Source of the DNA: Clavulina sp. PMI_390
Lineage: Eukaryota > Basidiomycota > Agaricomycetes > Cantharellales > Hydnaceae
Reading direction: 5' to 3'
Assembly: GCA_015039315.1 (NCBI GenBank)
Contig: WIDE01000093.1
Span: 37,899-72,829, forward strand
DNA length: 34,931 nucleotides
Positions 9,598-21,786 of this stretch are shown piece after piece. Numbering within the stretch: the stretch's first letter is position 1; the number at the start of each line of letters is the position of its first letter. The notes beneath the pieces were generated by a model, which worked only from the letters and a program-made list of their open reading frames with translations, was not told where the DNA came from and made no database searches. The translations under genes and the position numbers were made by a program.

Positions 9598-12500
9598 CTA
9601 CCCAATTAGCAACCCATCTGAACGTCTTACGTGCACAACGTCCTCGAACTCGGCCCCACCGTCGTCGTCTCCATCGTCCTCCTCCTCTTCCTCGTCCCTC
9701 GACAAATCGAGTACTTGACCACGCCCCGACTCATCCAGCACCACAGCTACCTCACGTCGCGCGATGCCATTCACAGCAACCGAACCCCCACCCGTCCCTT
9801 CCCGACAGACACTCAACGCGTGAGCACGCACACCCGGAATGCCATGTCCACTTGTTCTTGCTGACGACGCGAGCGAGGCAAATCCCTGAGGTATAATCTG
9901 TCATCATCACGGGCCGCCCATCATGCAATCAAGCGTGTAGATAGGAGCAAGTCAGAGTTGAGATAGGTTCGGGTGAATCAGAAGCATTAGTCACTGAGTC
10001 AGCGAACGCCAGCACAAACGTAGGGGCGGCATCGGCACAAACGGCGAGCAACGCCAGAGACTCAAAAGAGAGCGAGCAAAGCTCAATGGGGCCAAAAAAT
10101 AAAAAAGCGCGTTATGACGTACAAAGGTTTGATCGTCGCGGTTCCTCCGCACCGCCTCTCGGAGCCGAGCTAGCCACCCCTCCCTAGTGAGCATGAAACT
10201 TGGCGCAGCTGCTTGTGGTTGCGAGGTCACTAGTTGGGGATGATCGGGTATTAGTCGATCGCCTCTTTGCGACAAGTTATGGACAGGCCCCATATGCTCG
10301 ACGCACCGACGGAGGCTGTGAACTTGGCATCCATAAGTGGCTTGAAGTCCAGCGCACAATGGGCGATTTGCACCAGATACCCGACACCTATTGTTGGTAA
10401 GGGTGCCAAGGGGATCATCACCACATATAACCCGGCCGCAGCAGTCGGGTTGAGTTCCCGCGGGGATGAAGAATTGTTGACGAGGGATGGGAGGTGAGAA
10501 TTTACGTCAAGATAGGGCAGCCGGGCCCAAGCACACAAATGCCGGTCCATTAGCATCCCACATACACGGGTTGATCGTTGACAAGCGGACAGGGAAACAA
10601 AGGACATCGAGTTACCCACACGATTAAGAAATAAGAAACAAGCACGAAAAATCAGAACAAAGTCTTCCCGCCGATATGCCGAGAAGCCAAGGCTGATCGT
10701 TTTTGACGTACCTTCACTTCTCAAAAGTACGACACTTGTCTCGTCATCAAAGAACGCAACGTCAAGAATTTGCGCCTTCTCCGGTACGACCTCTCCGTGA
10801 TCTTCGTCAGGTTCGAGTAGATCGTCGCCTAGTTGGTCCTCGCACTTGAGCACGGCGCCGAACACCCCGATAGGAGGTTGGTCGAGGTTCCATCCGGAGT
10901 AGTCAAGCCGAAGGTAGTAGACTGCACGCGTAAAAAGTGGAGAGTGAGTGAGGGGGTGAAACATTCTGTAATCACGATGATGAAGTCGATCATGATCGGG
11001 CCGCCGGGGAAGTAGGCCATTGCCCGGCGCTGCAGCCCGTCAAAGTGGAGCAGCCAAGCAAACACGTACCAGAATCAATGTCATCCACTTGATCATCCCT
11101 TGGTGGTGCTGCAATTGATGTCGAAGAAGCACTCGCTTGAGCTGGTGATGGGGTTTGGGCTGTCTTGTTCGTGTATGCAACATAAATGTGCACAGTCGAG
11201 TTATCACCCTGTATTATTTTGGCGGGGTGTCCATGTGGTGAAGGGAAGAGGAATGCACCAGAAAGAGGCAGTGCGCGCAGATGAGTCAAGTCATAACGTG
11301 GCAGTGAAATGAAGTGATCAGCTATCGTCCCTTAGCGCCGCTTAACGGTGAAAAGAGAAGCAGAAGTCAAGGATGATCGAAGCATATTGCACTAACCTTC
11401 CCGACAACCAATCTCTCGCAAGACAACCACTTTGCGGCACCTTCACCTCCCCAACTCAATGCTTCATCATACACGATCGTCCTGGACATTTGGGCTGTCG
11501 CAACCCTACTCGCGTCCCTTAGCCCGCTTCTGCTTCCAGAACTCGCTTTCCCAACCTCTTCGGCCTCATCCTCAACAACAATGTTCCGCACGACCGCTGT
11601 GCTCGCGCGGATGAATATATCATTACATCTGGCGACGATATCCTCAAATAGTCGAAGAACATTGCGTGAAGTGAGCCGCGAGAGACCGTCCTGTCGTTCC
11701 GTATCAGCTGCATCAAGGTCTGCCTCGGTCTTTGGCCAAATGGAGATAATCGGAAATATTGGCCATCAGTGAAGGAATTGTGCAAGCGGTAAGTGTTAAA
11801 CGATGAAACAAAGCGATGAGTTGATAATCTAGAAATAGATCAAGAGAGTGATGCTATGGACACACACCACGGAAATGATAGAATCAGTGCGCTTCATCTC
11901 TCGCCCTCCAACCGCCGCAGTCTCCGGTCGGAGTTGATCCCCACCGTCAACCCCAGGGCTCTCCATAAACGAGGTCGTAGTCAAATCCTTCATTGCCAGC
12001 TTTTCATCTCCAAGTATTGGCTGGTCGCCCATTTTGGCTTGTGGCAATTTCTTGTCGAGGAAACTTCTCGCGGTCTCTACCACCTGCCCGACCGTCGCAA
12101 ATGGACGCACCAGCACATCCGATGGTGCCTCCAGAGGAGCCTCCTCCCCTTCGAACCACTTGTCGAGAGGGGATTCGAGGAAATTCTCTTCAAGGTAAGC
12201 AAGGACCTCCAGGGGATCGTAGTTCATCGGTCGGAGCTCGTTGTTGGACCCATCCGAGGAACGGAGTGATTCTGTATGTCGAGCCGTCGCAGGAAATACA
12301 TGAGAGAAGGCGCAAATCGTCGAGGGGAATGAGGGTCAAGGAGAGGAGCGGAGTGGAGTGGAGTGGGTTGGAGTGGAAGGGGATTTATATCAGTTATTTT
12401 TGCACGCGTGCTCACAGATGTCGTAAAAGTAGGATGATCGCCCGCGGCCGAGAAACGTACCACTCCGGAACCATCTGACGAATTCGCCGTACCGCAGCAG

Positions 12501-14411
12501 TTCCTCCTCCGCAGTCTTTGCGAGCCATCCTAGGTACTCGATGAGCTTTTGGATTTCCTGTATGACCTGCCGAATATGAGGCTCTGGGAGGTCGAAAGGT
12601 TTATATCGCTGAGTCCTGCATAGCAAAACAGTTTAGTGGTGAAGCGCCACAATACAAGAGCGTACGTACCAAAGCGACCACCCTAGAACCTCCTCTAGCA
12701 CGATTATGCATCGCTCAAGAGCAGGTATCAGCTTTCGTTCGGTGTATTCATGGAGTATGGTCAACGCTCGGGTCATTGTGCCCTCCCATTGGGACAAAGC
12801 CTGTATGTTCACACCATAATTCGCTCAAAATGAGTGACTGAATTTGTGGCACGAACACAAAAATAGCGGCGTACTCTCTCGTTCAATCGACCACCAGTTG
12901 AGAAGAACTCTCGCACAGACGGAGGTGCACGGCCGGTCAGCAGCAAGGTCGTAAGATCGAAAAGTCCGTCACCGTCTCCAGCTGTAGGTACAAGAATGTT
13001 CAATATTTGCCGACATCTGTCAGCTGCTGTCCAGCCAATATAATTGAAGAGGGCAGCTGCTTACAATCTCCATGATTAGACGAGAGCTGCTCCAAATGTG
13101 TGACCCATTTGCGCCCTAGATTTCGTGCCGGTTCACGCGTGTCAGAACCCCACCAGCTATCCCGCATTTCACGAATCGTCGCGTTAGAATAGAGCAGTAG
13201 AGCACGGAGCGTGGTGCTTGAGCGGGCGAGTTGGCGGGTCCATGGGAGACGAAGCAGCGGTAGCTTCAAATTCAATGCTCGGGTATTCGTTGATTGGTAG
13301 TGGTTGGGTGGCGCACCGCCGATCTGAGCTGTGAGAAAGAGCTGTAGCTCGGGCGGCATCTCGATGTTGGGGTTATACGGAGGATCGGGCAAGGCGTAGA
13401 TGGATAGGGGTTGGCATGAAATATCGATGTTATAGGTACCGAGGCTGTAGTGGCCATCCATGAGAAAGTGTAGATAGCCACTCGAGTCTCCGACAACCAG
13501 GAGGCTCTCCGAGTTTACTTTGTGGCTCTCCAAGACATCTTGCTGATTGTTAGGGCGCTTGCCAGCGATGTAGGTTGTTGGGGGCCTGGGTTCAGGGGAA
13601 ATTGTGGCGGCAAAGAGGTCTGTCATCAAGGAAGGCATATAGATAGGATCTTTCTCTCTTGGAATGGTTACTCCTGGGTCTCTTCGCAACAACCCGCCTT
13701 CCATTTTCCTGTACAGACAATTAGGGCAATTTCAAGAGAGTTTATAAGACCATGTACTGGCTTACATGGTCATAGGGGCCCTGTGCACAGTGTCCAGAAA
13801 GGGGAGGTGTCGAAGCAATGCATGGGCACTGCCAGGCTATATGAAAGTAAGAATCGGATCACATAGGACGCGAAATATCACCTACAGTTTCTTTCCGATC
13901 ATGAAGGTCTTTGAAAGCAGTATCCGGCTTCTTGCTTTCATGTTGGATCCACCACATATTGGTGACAAACCCATCACGGCTGAGGGTCTCGTCCGCGACA
14001 AATGGTAATGGCTTCTCGTGAATAAGACTTCCATCATGCAGAGAGTGAAACGTGAGTCGTAGAGCACCGTGGGCAACCACAATTAGCAGTGCTATTCTCA
14101 CCAGAATCTCAGCCAGAGTCGAAGTATGTGACGAGGAACGTGACGGCGCGTGGGTGCTCACCATCTGGGCTGAAACAGACGGATGTTATCTCAGGATGAG
14201 GCAGTGGGCCCTCGAGCTCTACTTGCCACACGACAGCATCACGCATCGCGTGCAGCACAAAGTGATTTCGGTCCGCGATTCTGGTTACCATCACAAACAC
14301 ATCGAGAATCGGGCTCCATGAGCGAGGAAAAAGTCTGGCAGTCGGCACATTCAAGGAAGCGGCTTCGGAGAAAGCCGAAGACGTAGTATTTAAGAAGCTG
14401 GGAGAGGCCAT
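9598..14411 (-). CDS. APC4: Anaphase-promoting complex subunit 4 (APC4-like), 14 exons
   Basis: Exons: 14411-14162, 14091-13886, 13836-13766, 13708-13065, 13023-12875, 12800-12670, 12615-12461, 12271-11871, about 11729-11393, about 11321-11070, 10921-10712, 10387-10307, 10229-10123 and 9897-9598. The sum is 3294 nt (1097 residues), closing in frame. APC4 is a scaffold of the nuclear APC/C ubiquitin ligase that drives mitotic exit. The N-terminus looks like its WD40 propeller (DAVVWQVELEG, ITSVCFSPD). The middle matches the APC4 helical domain: ATIREMRDSWWG, FDLTTLLLTGRAPPSVREFF, LTILHEYTERKLIPALE and FVRWFR. The C-terminus has the beta segments YYLRLDYSGW, ILDVAFFDDETSVVLLR and GSVAVNGIARREVAVVLDES, then an acidic tail. 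The exon 8/9 and 9/10 junctions are the least certain. It is longer than human APC4 (808 residues). Confidence 0.8.
12345..12376 (+). repeat. Short GGAGT-type pentanucleotide repeat
   Basis: Imperfect tandem copies of GGAGT (with GGAGC and GGGTT variants) lie inside the unusually long intron 7 of the APC4 gene (12272-12460, 189 nt). In the transcript this is an ACTCC-rich tract. It is a simple microsatellite with no visible function. Confidence 0.7.
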
Positions 14412-15005
14412 GAGTGCGCGTTTCAATGTCGTTTTTCACTTCCAACGGATGCGCCGAGGCGGGAACTCCGACAAACCAAACGCGAGAACCAAACAACCTC
14501 CAACAAGCACTCATGCCACCTCGTTCGTATTGCCTGAGATCTCCTCAGCCACGCTTGATGAGTGGAGCAAAAGTAAAATAAATGTGACTGCTTGTCTAAT
14601 ACAACGCTGTCCTGTGCGAACCGTTCCGTAACTCAATCGCTCTTTCACTCGGTGCCACCGACAAAAATCAAAGAGCTGTTGGTGATGAGACAACGAAGTG
14701 ACGCCTCCATTTGCATTGTATTCGCTCTATGGCATCGCTATGCTGTCCCAATGCTAGCCGCTTCCGCTCCTTCAGGACAAAATCACAGTCTATTGAATAT
14801 CCAACCTTGGTTTGGTGGATCACTTTCCACGACCACAAAGTGCCTCAGAAACGATTCTTTGTCCCTCGAAAATATAAGTACCCGCATGAGCATGGCTTCC
14901 ATCCCTCACATTGCATCTATCTCAGAGGCGACCACTCTCGACTATCTTTGCCCACCCCACTTTACCAGCTTCCGACATCGTTCTTTCAGCCAACTATAAT
15001 CAGCC
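14412..15005. other. Divergent promoter region between APC4 and the 308-residue gene
   Basis: The APC4 gene starts at 14411 on the minus strand and the next gene at 15006 on the plus strand, so these 594 nt hold both promoters. Plus-strand frames at 14592-14999 and 14711-15163 overlap the region, but they lack domains and conflict with the TATA-like box and start at 15006. I treat them as noncoding. Confidence 0.5.
14873..14880 (+). promoter_or_regulatory. TATA-like box upstream of the gene at 15006
   Basis: TATAAGTA lies 126 nt upstream of the ATG at 15006, followed by C/T-rich sequence as expected near a fungal transcription start. The spacing resembles that of the TATA-like box before the cupin gene at 19954. 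Assignment is by motif only. Confidence 0.4.
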
Positions 15006-15993
15006 ATGTCCTTCCGCACCCAGCTCGCAGAAATACTAGTCATTGTCACCCATGCTCCATTCCAGGGGCTGACCGCTCGTCATATGTATCTACTCTGCGC
15101 AGCACTCGCATCCCCTTCAGAAGCTCGTGCCAACTTCCATGCCTTCCGGTGTATGGTGGATAGCGTATTCCTCTGTGTCTCGCCAAAGACTCACCAGTAC
15201 TTCAGCGCGGCAGCACGCCAGGAGTTCGCGGAATCCTTCAATGGATGGAGTATTCTACGCCTCTACACAGATATTGCCTTTCAGCAGGTTTTCTCTAAGC
15301 ATCGTCTCACAGTACTGGAGCGCTTTGCTCTTCCCGGTCTCGAGTACATTCACTCCGAATTCGCGAATCTACGGTCGCAAATCCTCGTAAGTCTCGCATA
15401 TGACCACCCTGACATCCCTTGTGGCTCAACTTTACTCGCTGCTTTAGCCATACTTCTCGCCCAATCGCGCACAACATGTCTGGGATATGCTTCCTGGTAC
15501 CCAGCCTTACATCGACATGAAGACGCAGCGTCTTACGATTGCGCTTTCACTTGGCAACCACACTCGTATATTCACGGCTTCCACTGCCGGAAAGGAGCTC
15601 GTCTCCGACGTATCTCAGCTAGTCATCACCAGCTCAAACCCGAATTCTTGTCTCCGTGCTGTTCAATGGCGCTTGCTCCCTGAATACACACACCGGGTTG
15701 TTGGTGTCCGTCTCCTCGATGCTGGGGGCTCATCGCTCATTATCTCGATGGACACTTTCAACCAACTCTGGGCCGCAGAGCACCGGCGCCCTGTTCCTGC
15801 TATGCCCCCTTATGAGAAGCTCAAGGATATCACCCGGGAGCTCGACTATGGGATGTGGCCGTTCCCCAACGAGACGACTCCTGCTGAAATGATACCTGCG
15901 TACGAGGCTTTTGCGAGACATGTTGAGGCCTGCGGGATGTCTCCTCCCCCTGGTTATACCTCCCCTTTGGCTCCTCCACCTTATGTCTCTTAG
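15006..15993 (+). CDS. Unknown 308-residue protein with C-terminal PPxY motif
   Basis: Two exons, 15006-15386 and 15448-15993, join in phase 0 through a 61-nt intron (GTAAGT...TTTAG) to 308 residues. I do not recognise the family. The first half is helical with hydrophobic positions (ILVIVTHAPFQGLTARHMYLL, TVLERFALPGLEYI). The second half alternates strand-like segments (RLTIALSLGNHTRIFTASTA, HRVVGVRLLDAGGSSLIISM). No signal peptide or transmembrane helix is clear. The C-terminus is Pro-rich and ends in PPPY followed by Val-Ser. This is a PPxY motif of the kind bound by WW domains, including those of Rsp5/Nedd4-type ubiquitin ligases (known for the motif; binding here is inference). Start chosen because this ATG follows a TATA-like box and begins the open frame. 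Confidence 0.7.
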
Positions 15994-16493
15994 AGCGTGG
16001 CCACTGGGCGAAATTAGAATAGTCTTTTGTCGTTCATTTCTTTTATTCTTTCCTTAACTGAATGAGCCTCGCTGCGGGCCAGCGCTCGTCCTCATTCACT
16101 TACTCCTGTCATAGGATTCACTTGTCTTCTTTATTCATATTCCTACTTATCGCGCCGATACTTTCTTATCTACTCCACTCCTTCCGCCTGCTTTTCATTC
16201 CAATATAAACGCCTCTCCTTGTTTACGACCAAGTTTTGTCATGTAAGTCGCTTGTCAAAACGAGGCGGGGCTTCACCTGTCTGTACAAACTTGGTGTTCG
16301 CGATGTAAAGCTTTTGGGCAGTTGAATTGAGCCTGAGGAGTTATCCCGCCTGAATGCGAGGTAAAAGGTTTCCTCTATGAAACTCCCAGGGCAATGAAGC
16401 GGGGCGTTCAAAGCACAACATGTGCGTGGGAAGGAGTGGGTGGGCATCACGCGTTGCATTGCACCTGTCACACTCAACCGCCCCTTCCTCTCG
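15994..16493. other. Intergenic between the 308-residue gene and the ZUFSP-type gene
   Basis: About 500 nt with C/T-rich tracts (16020-16210) that likely cover the 3' untranslated region of the gene before and the promoter of the gene at 16494. The minus-strand open frame at 16223-16543 shows no domain. Nothing else is visible. Confidence 0.45.
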
Positions 16494-19354
16494 ATGAAGC
16501 AATCGTATGTTATTTCACCGCAGCAACGTCTATCTCCTGACATGAACCCTTAGTGAATCTGTGATATGTGATATTTGCACAGAGCTGCTAGACTTTCTCA
16601 CGCTGGAGGAGCGTCAGGAGCACTATGACGCGCACTTTCGGGAAGCAGGTGGGTCGACCAACGCATTACTGTCCAAACCTTTCCGCTTACTGGGCCACAT
16701 ATCACCTGGAATAAAACAGAGAAAAAGCGTAGCTCCCCTCCTCTCGATCCTCGGAAACCTCTACCTGCTGCGCAGAACCTGTTTTGGCATGGTCTGCAGA
16801 CGACTGCGCCTCCAAAGAACTTCACGCCAGGCCTGATCCCAGTTCTGAGGCGCATTTTCACGAAACTTCATGCTAGGGGTCTCACCACGCGGGCGGTACT
16901 TTGTCACGAAGGAGTGTGCTATGTCGGGACAGAGTGGTGTGAGTGTGATGTTGTCGTCCTTCACCACTGTCACAAGCACAAGCTGACCCTCCTAACGTAG
17001 TCGATTTCAGCTGGGGCTGCGGGTAAGATATAATTTACTCTTACTTCTCTAGCCTCAGCCAGTCAAGTGTCTTCTTACTGATGGTCCCATCCGCTTCGTA
17101 GATATCGCAATTTCCTAATGGCATGCACGGCCCTGATAGCACAAGAGAACCAACGAATGTACTTTCCCCTACTCGATAGGCCTAATGGATCTGTCCTACC
17201 ACCATCGCTGTCGGGAGGCCCTTCTGTTCCTGCTACTGGTCCGGGTGTTCGCGGGTTGCAGGTATGGATTGAGAATGCTTGGAAGCAGGGTGAGTTGGGA
17301 TGTGTCTCTGCACTGCCAAAGCTGTATAAGACCTGAATCTGAAACTCCATACTCGGGATGTTAATAGGCTACGATCCTGAAGGCGCCAATGATAAACTTA
17401 TGAAGTGGCATCTTGTCGGGACGAAAAAGTTCATCGGAACTTCTGGCAAGTCAAATTTCAGACGCTCGACTTGGGCGCATAATGGCTCAACTTTTTGGTT
17501 CTCCAATATACAGACATTTCCATTGCATACAGCGCTTGTGGTATCCCGTGAGTTCACATTCCGTGGTGGCGATAAAATTTGTCCCTATTTTTCTAACAAT
17601 TGACCTCCTCCCCCCTCATATTACTTTCACCCTTGATTTGAACAGCTGTAATCTCGTCGATTTTCCGAAACCTGCGAAAGCCTTACCTTCCACTGCTATC
17701 CCTCTCAGACCCCAAACCACTGGAACTGGGTCAGCCTCTGATTCCACGGCGAACGCAAAGATAAGACCTGGCGACCCCAAGTTTCCTCCACCGTCTTCTG
17801 CCGCAGAGCTTACCGCAACAAACCTCACGCGGTGGATCGTCAATTATTTCGATGGCGTGCCGCAGCCGGGAATGCCAGACGGACTTGCATCCACACACTC
17901 CTCATCCTCGTCACCATCGCCATCTTCCAGCAGCCCAGGAAGCGCATCAAATCCCACCCCTAGTGCATTCTCGAACCTCCGCAGTGACCCAATAACTATT
18001 TCACGGCGGATGCCTATCATCCTGCAGCACAATGGACATTCACGTCTCATTGTTGGGTATGAGATCGCTCGAGCGCCAGCCTCCAGAAAACCGAAACCAT
18101 CCTCCAGTGGTGGGCGTGATACGGCGGGCATGACTGTTAACCTCCTTGTGATGGATCCAGCACAGGCAAAGCGACCATTCGCTGAACTGAGGAAGGCGGC
18201 GATTGGGATGTGGCAGCAGTCCTCTGAGAAAAAGCGTGCTGGTGATAAGTTTAAATCGCCCAAGGCCCATTCTCCCCATGGAGAGCTCGAAATGAGCAGT
18301 GTAAGGACATCACCACAGGCATCAGGCTCGTCGGGGGCTTCTCCAGCTTCGCGTCAGAAATCAGCAGGCAGTTCGGGATCTCCCTCTGGGTCCTCCACAG
18401 GCTCTCGCCTTGTGTCAAAAGCCAGCCAGCTCCTTCACCGCTTCTCCCCTGCCTCTCCCTCCTCTCCTTCATCCTCCAGGTCTTCTTCCTCCAATCACCC
18501 TCCCATCTTGTCGTCATCAGCCCCAGAAATGGGCTTCAAGAGAAACAGGCAAACACCCACACCACCAAATCCCATGACTCTCACAAATGACGTGAACTCC
18601 GATGCCGGCCCACCATCCAAGCGCCTCAAAGGCGGAACTATGGCTCCTCCTGGTGGTAATGACGTTGTTGACTTGACTAGCGATGGTGATGTTGTTGAGG
18701 AAGTGGCTGAGGCTGATATAAGGTTGCGTGATGCTGATGTCAATGGAGAACTCGCAGAGGAAAAATATTCCATTGCCGTGCGCCCGATTCGGAGCGATGT
18801 TGGTGACGAAGAGCAGGATGAGGATGATTGGATTGATGATGGTGATGGTGATCGCGATGGGGAGAGGGGGAGCGCATCCATCGCTGAGAACGAACACGCG
18901 CTTGTGGGTGGGCAATCATCCCTTTCACAACCTCCACGTCAGGAGCAGAAGAACCAACGGAAATCGCAGGCTTCGGCCAGCCAAGCGGCGACAGAGGCTG
19001 GATCGCAACGAGGCGGCAACTCGGAGAGTTCGAGTATGCCTACAGTTCCTCGCGGGAAGTCAGAGGCCGAGGTACTCGCTGATGCACTTGATCCACAAAA
19101 GGTGCTACGGCTGTTTAGGGTCAATATAGCTTCTCTCAGGTATGCCTCAAAGGACCTTTTTTTGATGGCATCCTCCCATAACCCTTTGCATTTGAGTGCG
19201 GTAATTGACCCAAATCTTCACTTCGCTTTTTCCTTACAGTCGGAACAGCCAGTACCAGATTTTGTTCTTCCCCCTTTCGGACCCCTTGACTAAGGAGGAA
19301 AAAGAGATGAAGAAAGTCGTAAGATCAACGACCATTGCACCGGATGCGTATTAG
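16494..19354 (+). CDS. ZUFSP-type deubiquitinase (peptidase family C78), 751 aa
   Basis: Nine exons (16494-16504, 16554-16648, 16720-16938, 17001-17022, 17102-17289, 17368-17445, 17514-17547, 17646-19139, 19240-19354) give 751 residues. The N-terminal C2H2 finger (VICDICTELL...HYDAH) would bind ubiquitin or metal. The C78 core follows: NFTPGLIPVLRRIF, FSWGCGYRNFLMA with nucleophile Cys115, then GVRGLQVWIENAWKQGYDPE, LVGTKKFIGTS and GIPCNLVDFP. Next come QHNGHSRLIVG with His347 and LLVMDP with Asp386. The family cleaves ubiquitin chains (human ZUFSP/ZUP1 prefers Lys63 linkages and acts in genome stability). A long Ser-rich, acidic insert (about 390-690) separates Asp386 from the conserved end LRLFRV...QYQILFFPLSDPLTKEE. 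It contains VVDLTSD (556-562), a SUMO-interaction-like motif. Exon 1 is only 11 nt. Intron 6 appears to be GC-AG. Confidence 0.9.
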
Positions 19355-19953
19355 TGGCTCGAGTTCCTTCGTCTTGTGTTCTTGTGGCAATGACATCATG
19401 CTAAATTAGGACCTTGGGTTGATCTTCTTCTTGGACATTCTCACTCCATTCTTTATCATCAGCACGCATCGAATCCTTTTGTAACCACTGACGGACAACT
19501 ATTCTTCAATGCAGACATATTGTGCTTTTTGCACCGCTTTTTGTGGAGGTTCGTGGGAGGGAGCATAGCCAATCTGTCCCAGAATAGCAGGTTCTTGTCA
19601 AGCTCTGAGTAATATAACACGGCTTCTCGGCCAGAATTACAATTTCTGATGCAAAGTCCACTCTGTTCCCGGCAAGGGAACGCACCGGCGGTGTCTTCTG
19701 TTCCAGCCTTTCATATCGAATTTCGGAGTATCGACGACATGTGGGTGTTCGTAGAGCTGGGCTGAGCAAGCTCTCCGCATGTGTGAACTCTCGCAGCGGA
19801 ATCAGTACCAACACTATATAATCGTGGCTTTCTCAACCCAAGAGGTTGGATTCAACCCCCTTTCCCTAGCTCGTTTCGAGGACTCGATCTACGAGTCGAA
19901 CGATCGATACGTCGCCGCCAAGTCTCGGACGTTATCTACCCCAAGCCTTACCT
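19355..19953. other. Intergenic before the first cupin gene
   Basis: These 599 nt separate the ZUFSP-type stop from the cupin start, both on the plus strand. They contain a TATA-like box at 19815. The minus-strand frame at 19506-19814 has no recognisable domain. Confidence 0.45.
19815..19821 (+). promoter_or_regulatory. TATA-like box upstream of cupin gene 1
   Basis: TATATAA lies 139 nt before the ATG at 19954. It is a plausible core promoter element by motif and position only. Confidence 0.4.
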
Positions 19954-21097
19954 ATGCCTTCGATAGCTCCATCGCCGCTTCCACCCCTCACGCGTGTCGT
20001 TACTGGGCACAATGCCCAAGGACAAAGCACGACGCTCTTTGTCGATTCCCCTCCTCCCGAGGAACTAGTTCCTGGGAAGAATCTCCCAGCCACGATCTCG
20101 AGGTTCTGGCTCACGAAGGAGACGCCTGCGAACAACAACGACCAGAAGTGAGCATCCTTTCCACTCTACAAAAACTTCTGAACTTCGCGCGCGCGAATGC
20201 TTCGTTTTGTGGCGTTTTGGGCAGATCATGATCGCGCGGCCCATTGACACTTCGGCAACGCCTTCGCGCGCTCGGCTGCCGTTCATGTAGTCTTCTGAGG
20301 GTCACTTGATGAAGTGTGCTGATCATCCCGAATTATCGATCTAATGGATCGAAGCTCCCCGAAGCCGACCACACCGGAGGCCCTCGAGGGATCTGGCAGC
20401 ATGCATCCGCACTTCATCTTGTCTGGGCTGTGATTTTCCGTAGCTGAACACTTTGCGCTCTGTCTTTTCTTCATTGATTTGATTAGGACCGATATGGGAC
20501 CGATATATCCCGAACGTCATGGTCGCGTCCAGCCCAATGGCTCCCAGACATGCGTTGTGGACCTTCCACCTGGATGGCGTTCTGTCACAGTGCGTCCCAT
20601 GTTCCACTCTCTCGGTTCATTCGTTACTCATCCACGCGCACCCGATCTTCTTTCCAAACTGGGATCTTAGCACCGCACAAGCTCTGTTGACTACATTATA
20701 CTTAGTAAGTGGGCAAATCATAACTCGGTCCTCCCGCCGCACTAAGAACAGATTTTACTCTCTACCTCCTTCTATTCCCCTCATCCCAATGGCATTCCAC
20801 ACAGTCTCCGGCACCCTCACCCTCTTCCTTGATACAAACGTCACTCCGAAAGACGCCGCAAAACCAGAAGAAGCAGGCATCACACTCACCACACCCGGCT
20901 CGATCGTCGTGCAGCGCGGCACACTCCACACATGGGAGAACCGCTCGACGACCGACTGGACGCGCTTTGTTGCTGTAATGGTAGACGCCAAAGACGTCCA
21001 GCTCGATCTTGTCGGCGACGCTTCTGCTGAGAACGTTGGTCCCGAGGGGAAGGGCCTGATATTGGAGGAAATATGGGGAACTCAGCATCGTACATGA
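19954..21097 (+). CDS. Cupin-domain protein 1 (207 aa)
   Basis: Four exons, 19954-20147, 20487-20589, 20671-20704 and 20805-21097, give 207 residues. Conserved features of the small RmlC-like/BLL6423-like cupins are visible: RVVTGHNAQGQSTTLFVD, FWLTKETPANNNDQKTD, the first cupin motif HRTSSVDYIIL with SGTLTLFLD, and the second motif GSIVVQRGTLHTWENRSTTDW. His100 and the His of GTLHTWEN are candidate metal ligands, with Asp in place of the usual Glu in motif 1. This group is often linked to metal-dependent modification of small molecules, but the substrate is unknown. Intron 1 is 339 nt, long for this window. The same exon layout recurs in the minus-strand paralogue at 24268-25073, which supports both models. 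No signal peptide is seen, so it is likely cytosolic. Confidence 0.88.
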
Positions 21098-21786
21098 ATA
21101 GCTTCCCACTTAGAGGCTGGGTGAGATGGCTGCTCATTCACTCATTCATTCGGATATGTCGGAAGAGATCGGTATTGGTTCACGCCAAGTGTGCCAAGGG
21201 CCTGGGACTCAAGCGTTCTTTTCTCTATTGGACAAGCATTTTTCTTGGATGATTCGGTAGAGACTACATTCTATACAGCAAAAAAATCGGGGGTATCAAC
21301 AAGACCACATGGATCGGGAGGCTCTATCCTGTATTCGATGCTACGAGGGGGAAAAACAAAAATGTACAAATCTTTTTGTGTAGAGGTTTTATTCTTGATC
21401 CTGGCTGGGGCCGTCACTAACTGACGAACGCGCTAAATCTGGGGTGTGATGATGCATGAGGGGAAATCGAGCTCTTCGAGATCAAAAAAGGAGATGAGAG
21501 GAGAGATGAATGCAAAATGGAAGGAATTGGGATAGGATGGAAACAGTAAGATATGGGGTACTAGCACTGAGAGTGGAAAGTAGAGTAGAAGTCATGAAGA
21601 ACGATGATGGTGGTGGTGATAGGAAGAGAAATAAACAAGATGGAGTCGGAACCATTCACGAGGATGGCTCGCATGACAGGGCAAAGATCAGTCAGACGAG
21701 AATGAGAGGCGAGATCATCTCTTAGGATATATGGAGAGCAAGGCGTTCGCCAGCTTCCTTCTCAGTCTCAAACCTCCCACTCCTTA
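21098..21786. other. Tail-to-tail intergenic between cupin 1 and the Nudix gene
   Basis: A 689-nt interval between two facing stop codons (21097 plus, 21787 minus), rich in purines on the plus strand around 21480-21720. It should hold two 3' untranslated regions. No gene or structured RNA is apparent. Confidence 0.45.

Noticed and set aside
12345..12376. GGAGT repeats as a CRISPR-like or satellite array
   Set aside because: They are short imperfect pentamers without spacers inside an intron, a simple microsatellite.
14592..14999. Plus-strand 135-codon frame upstream of the gene at 15006
   Set aside because: It overlaps the divergent promoter and a TATA-like box, has no domain, and does not splice sensibly to the downstream gene.
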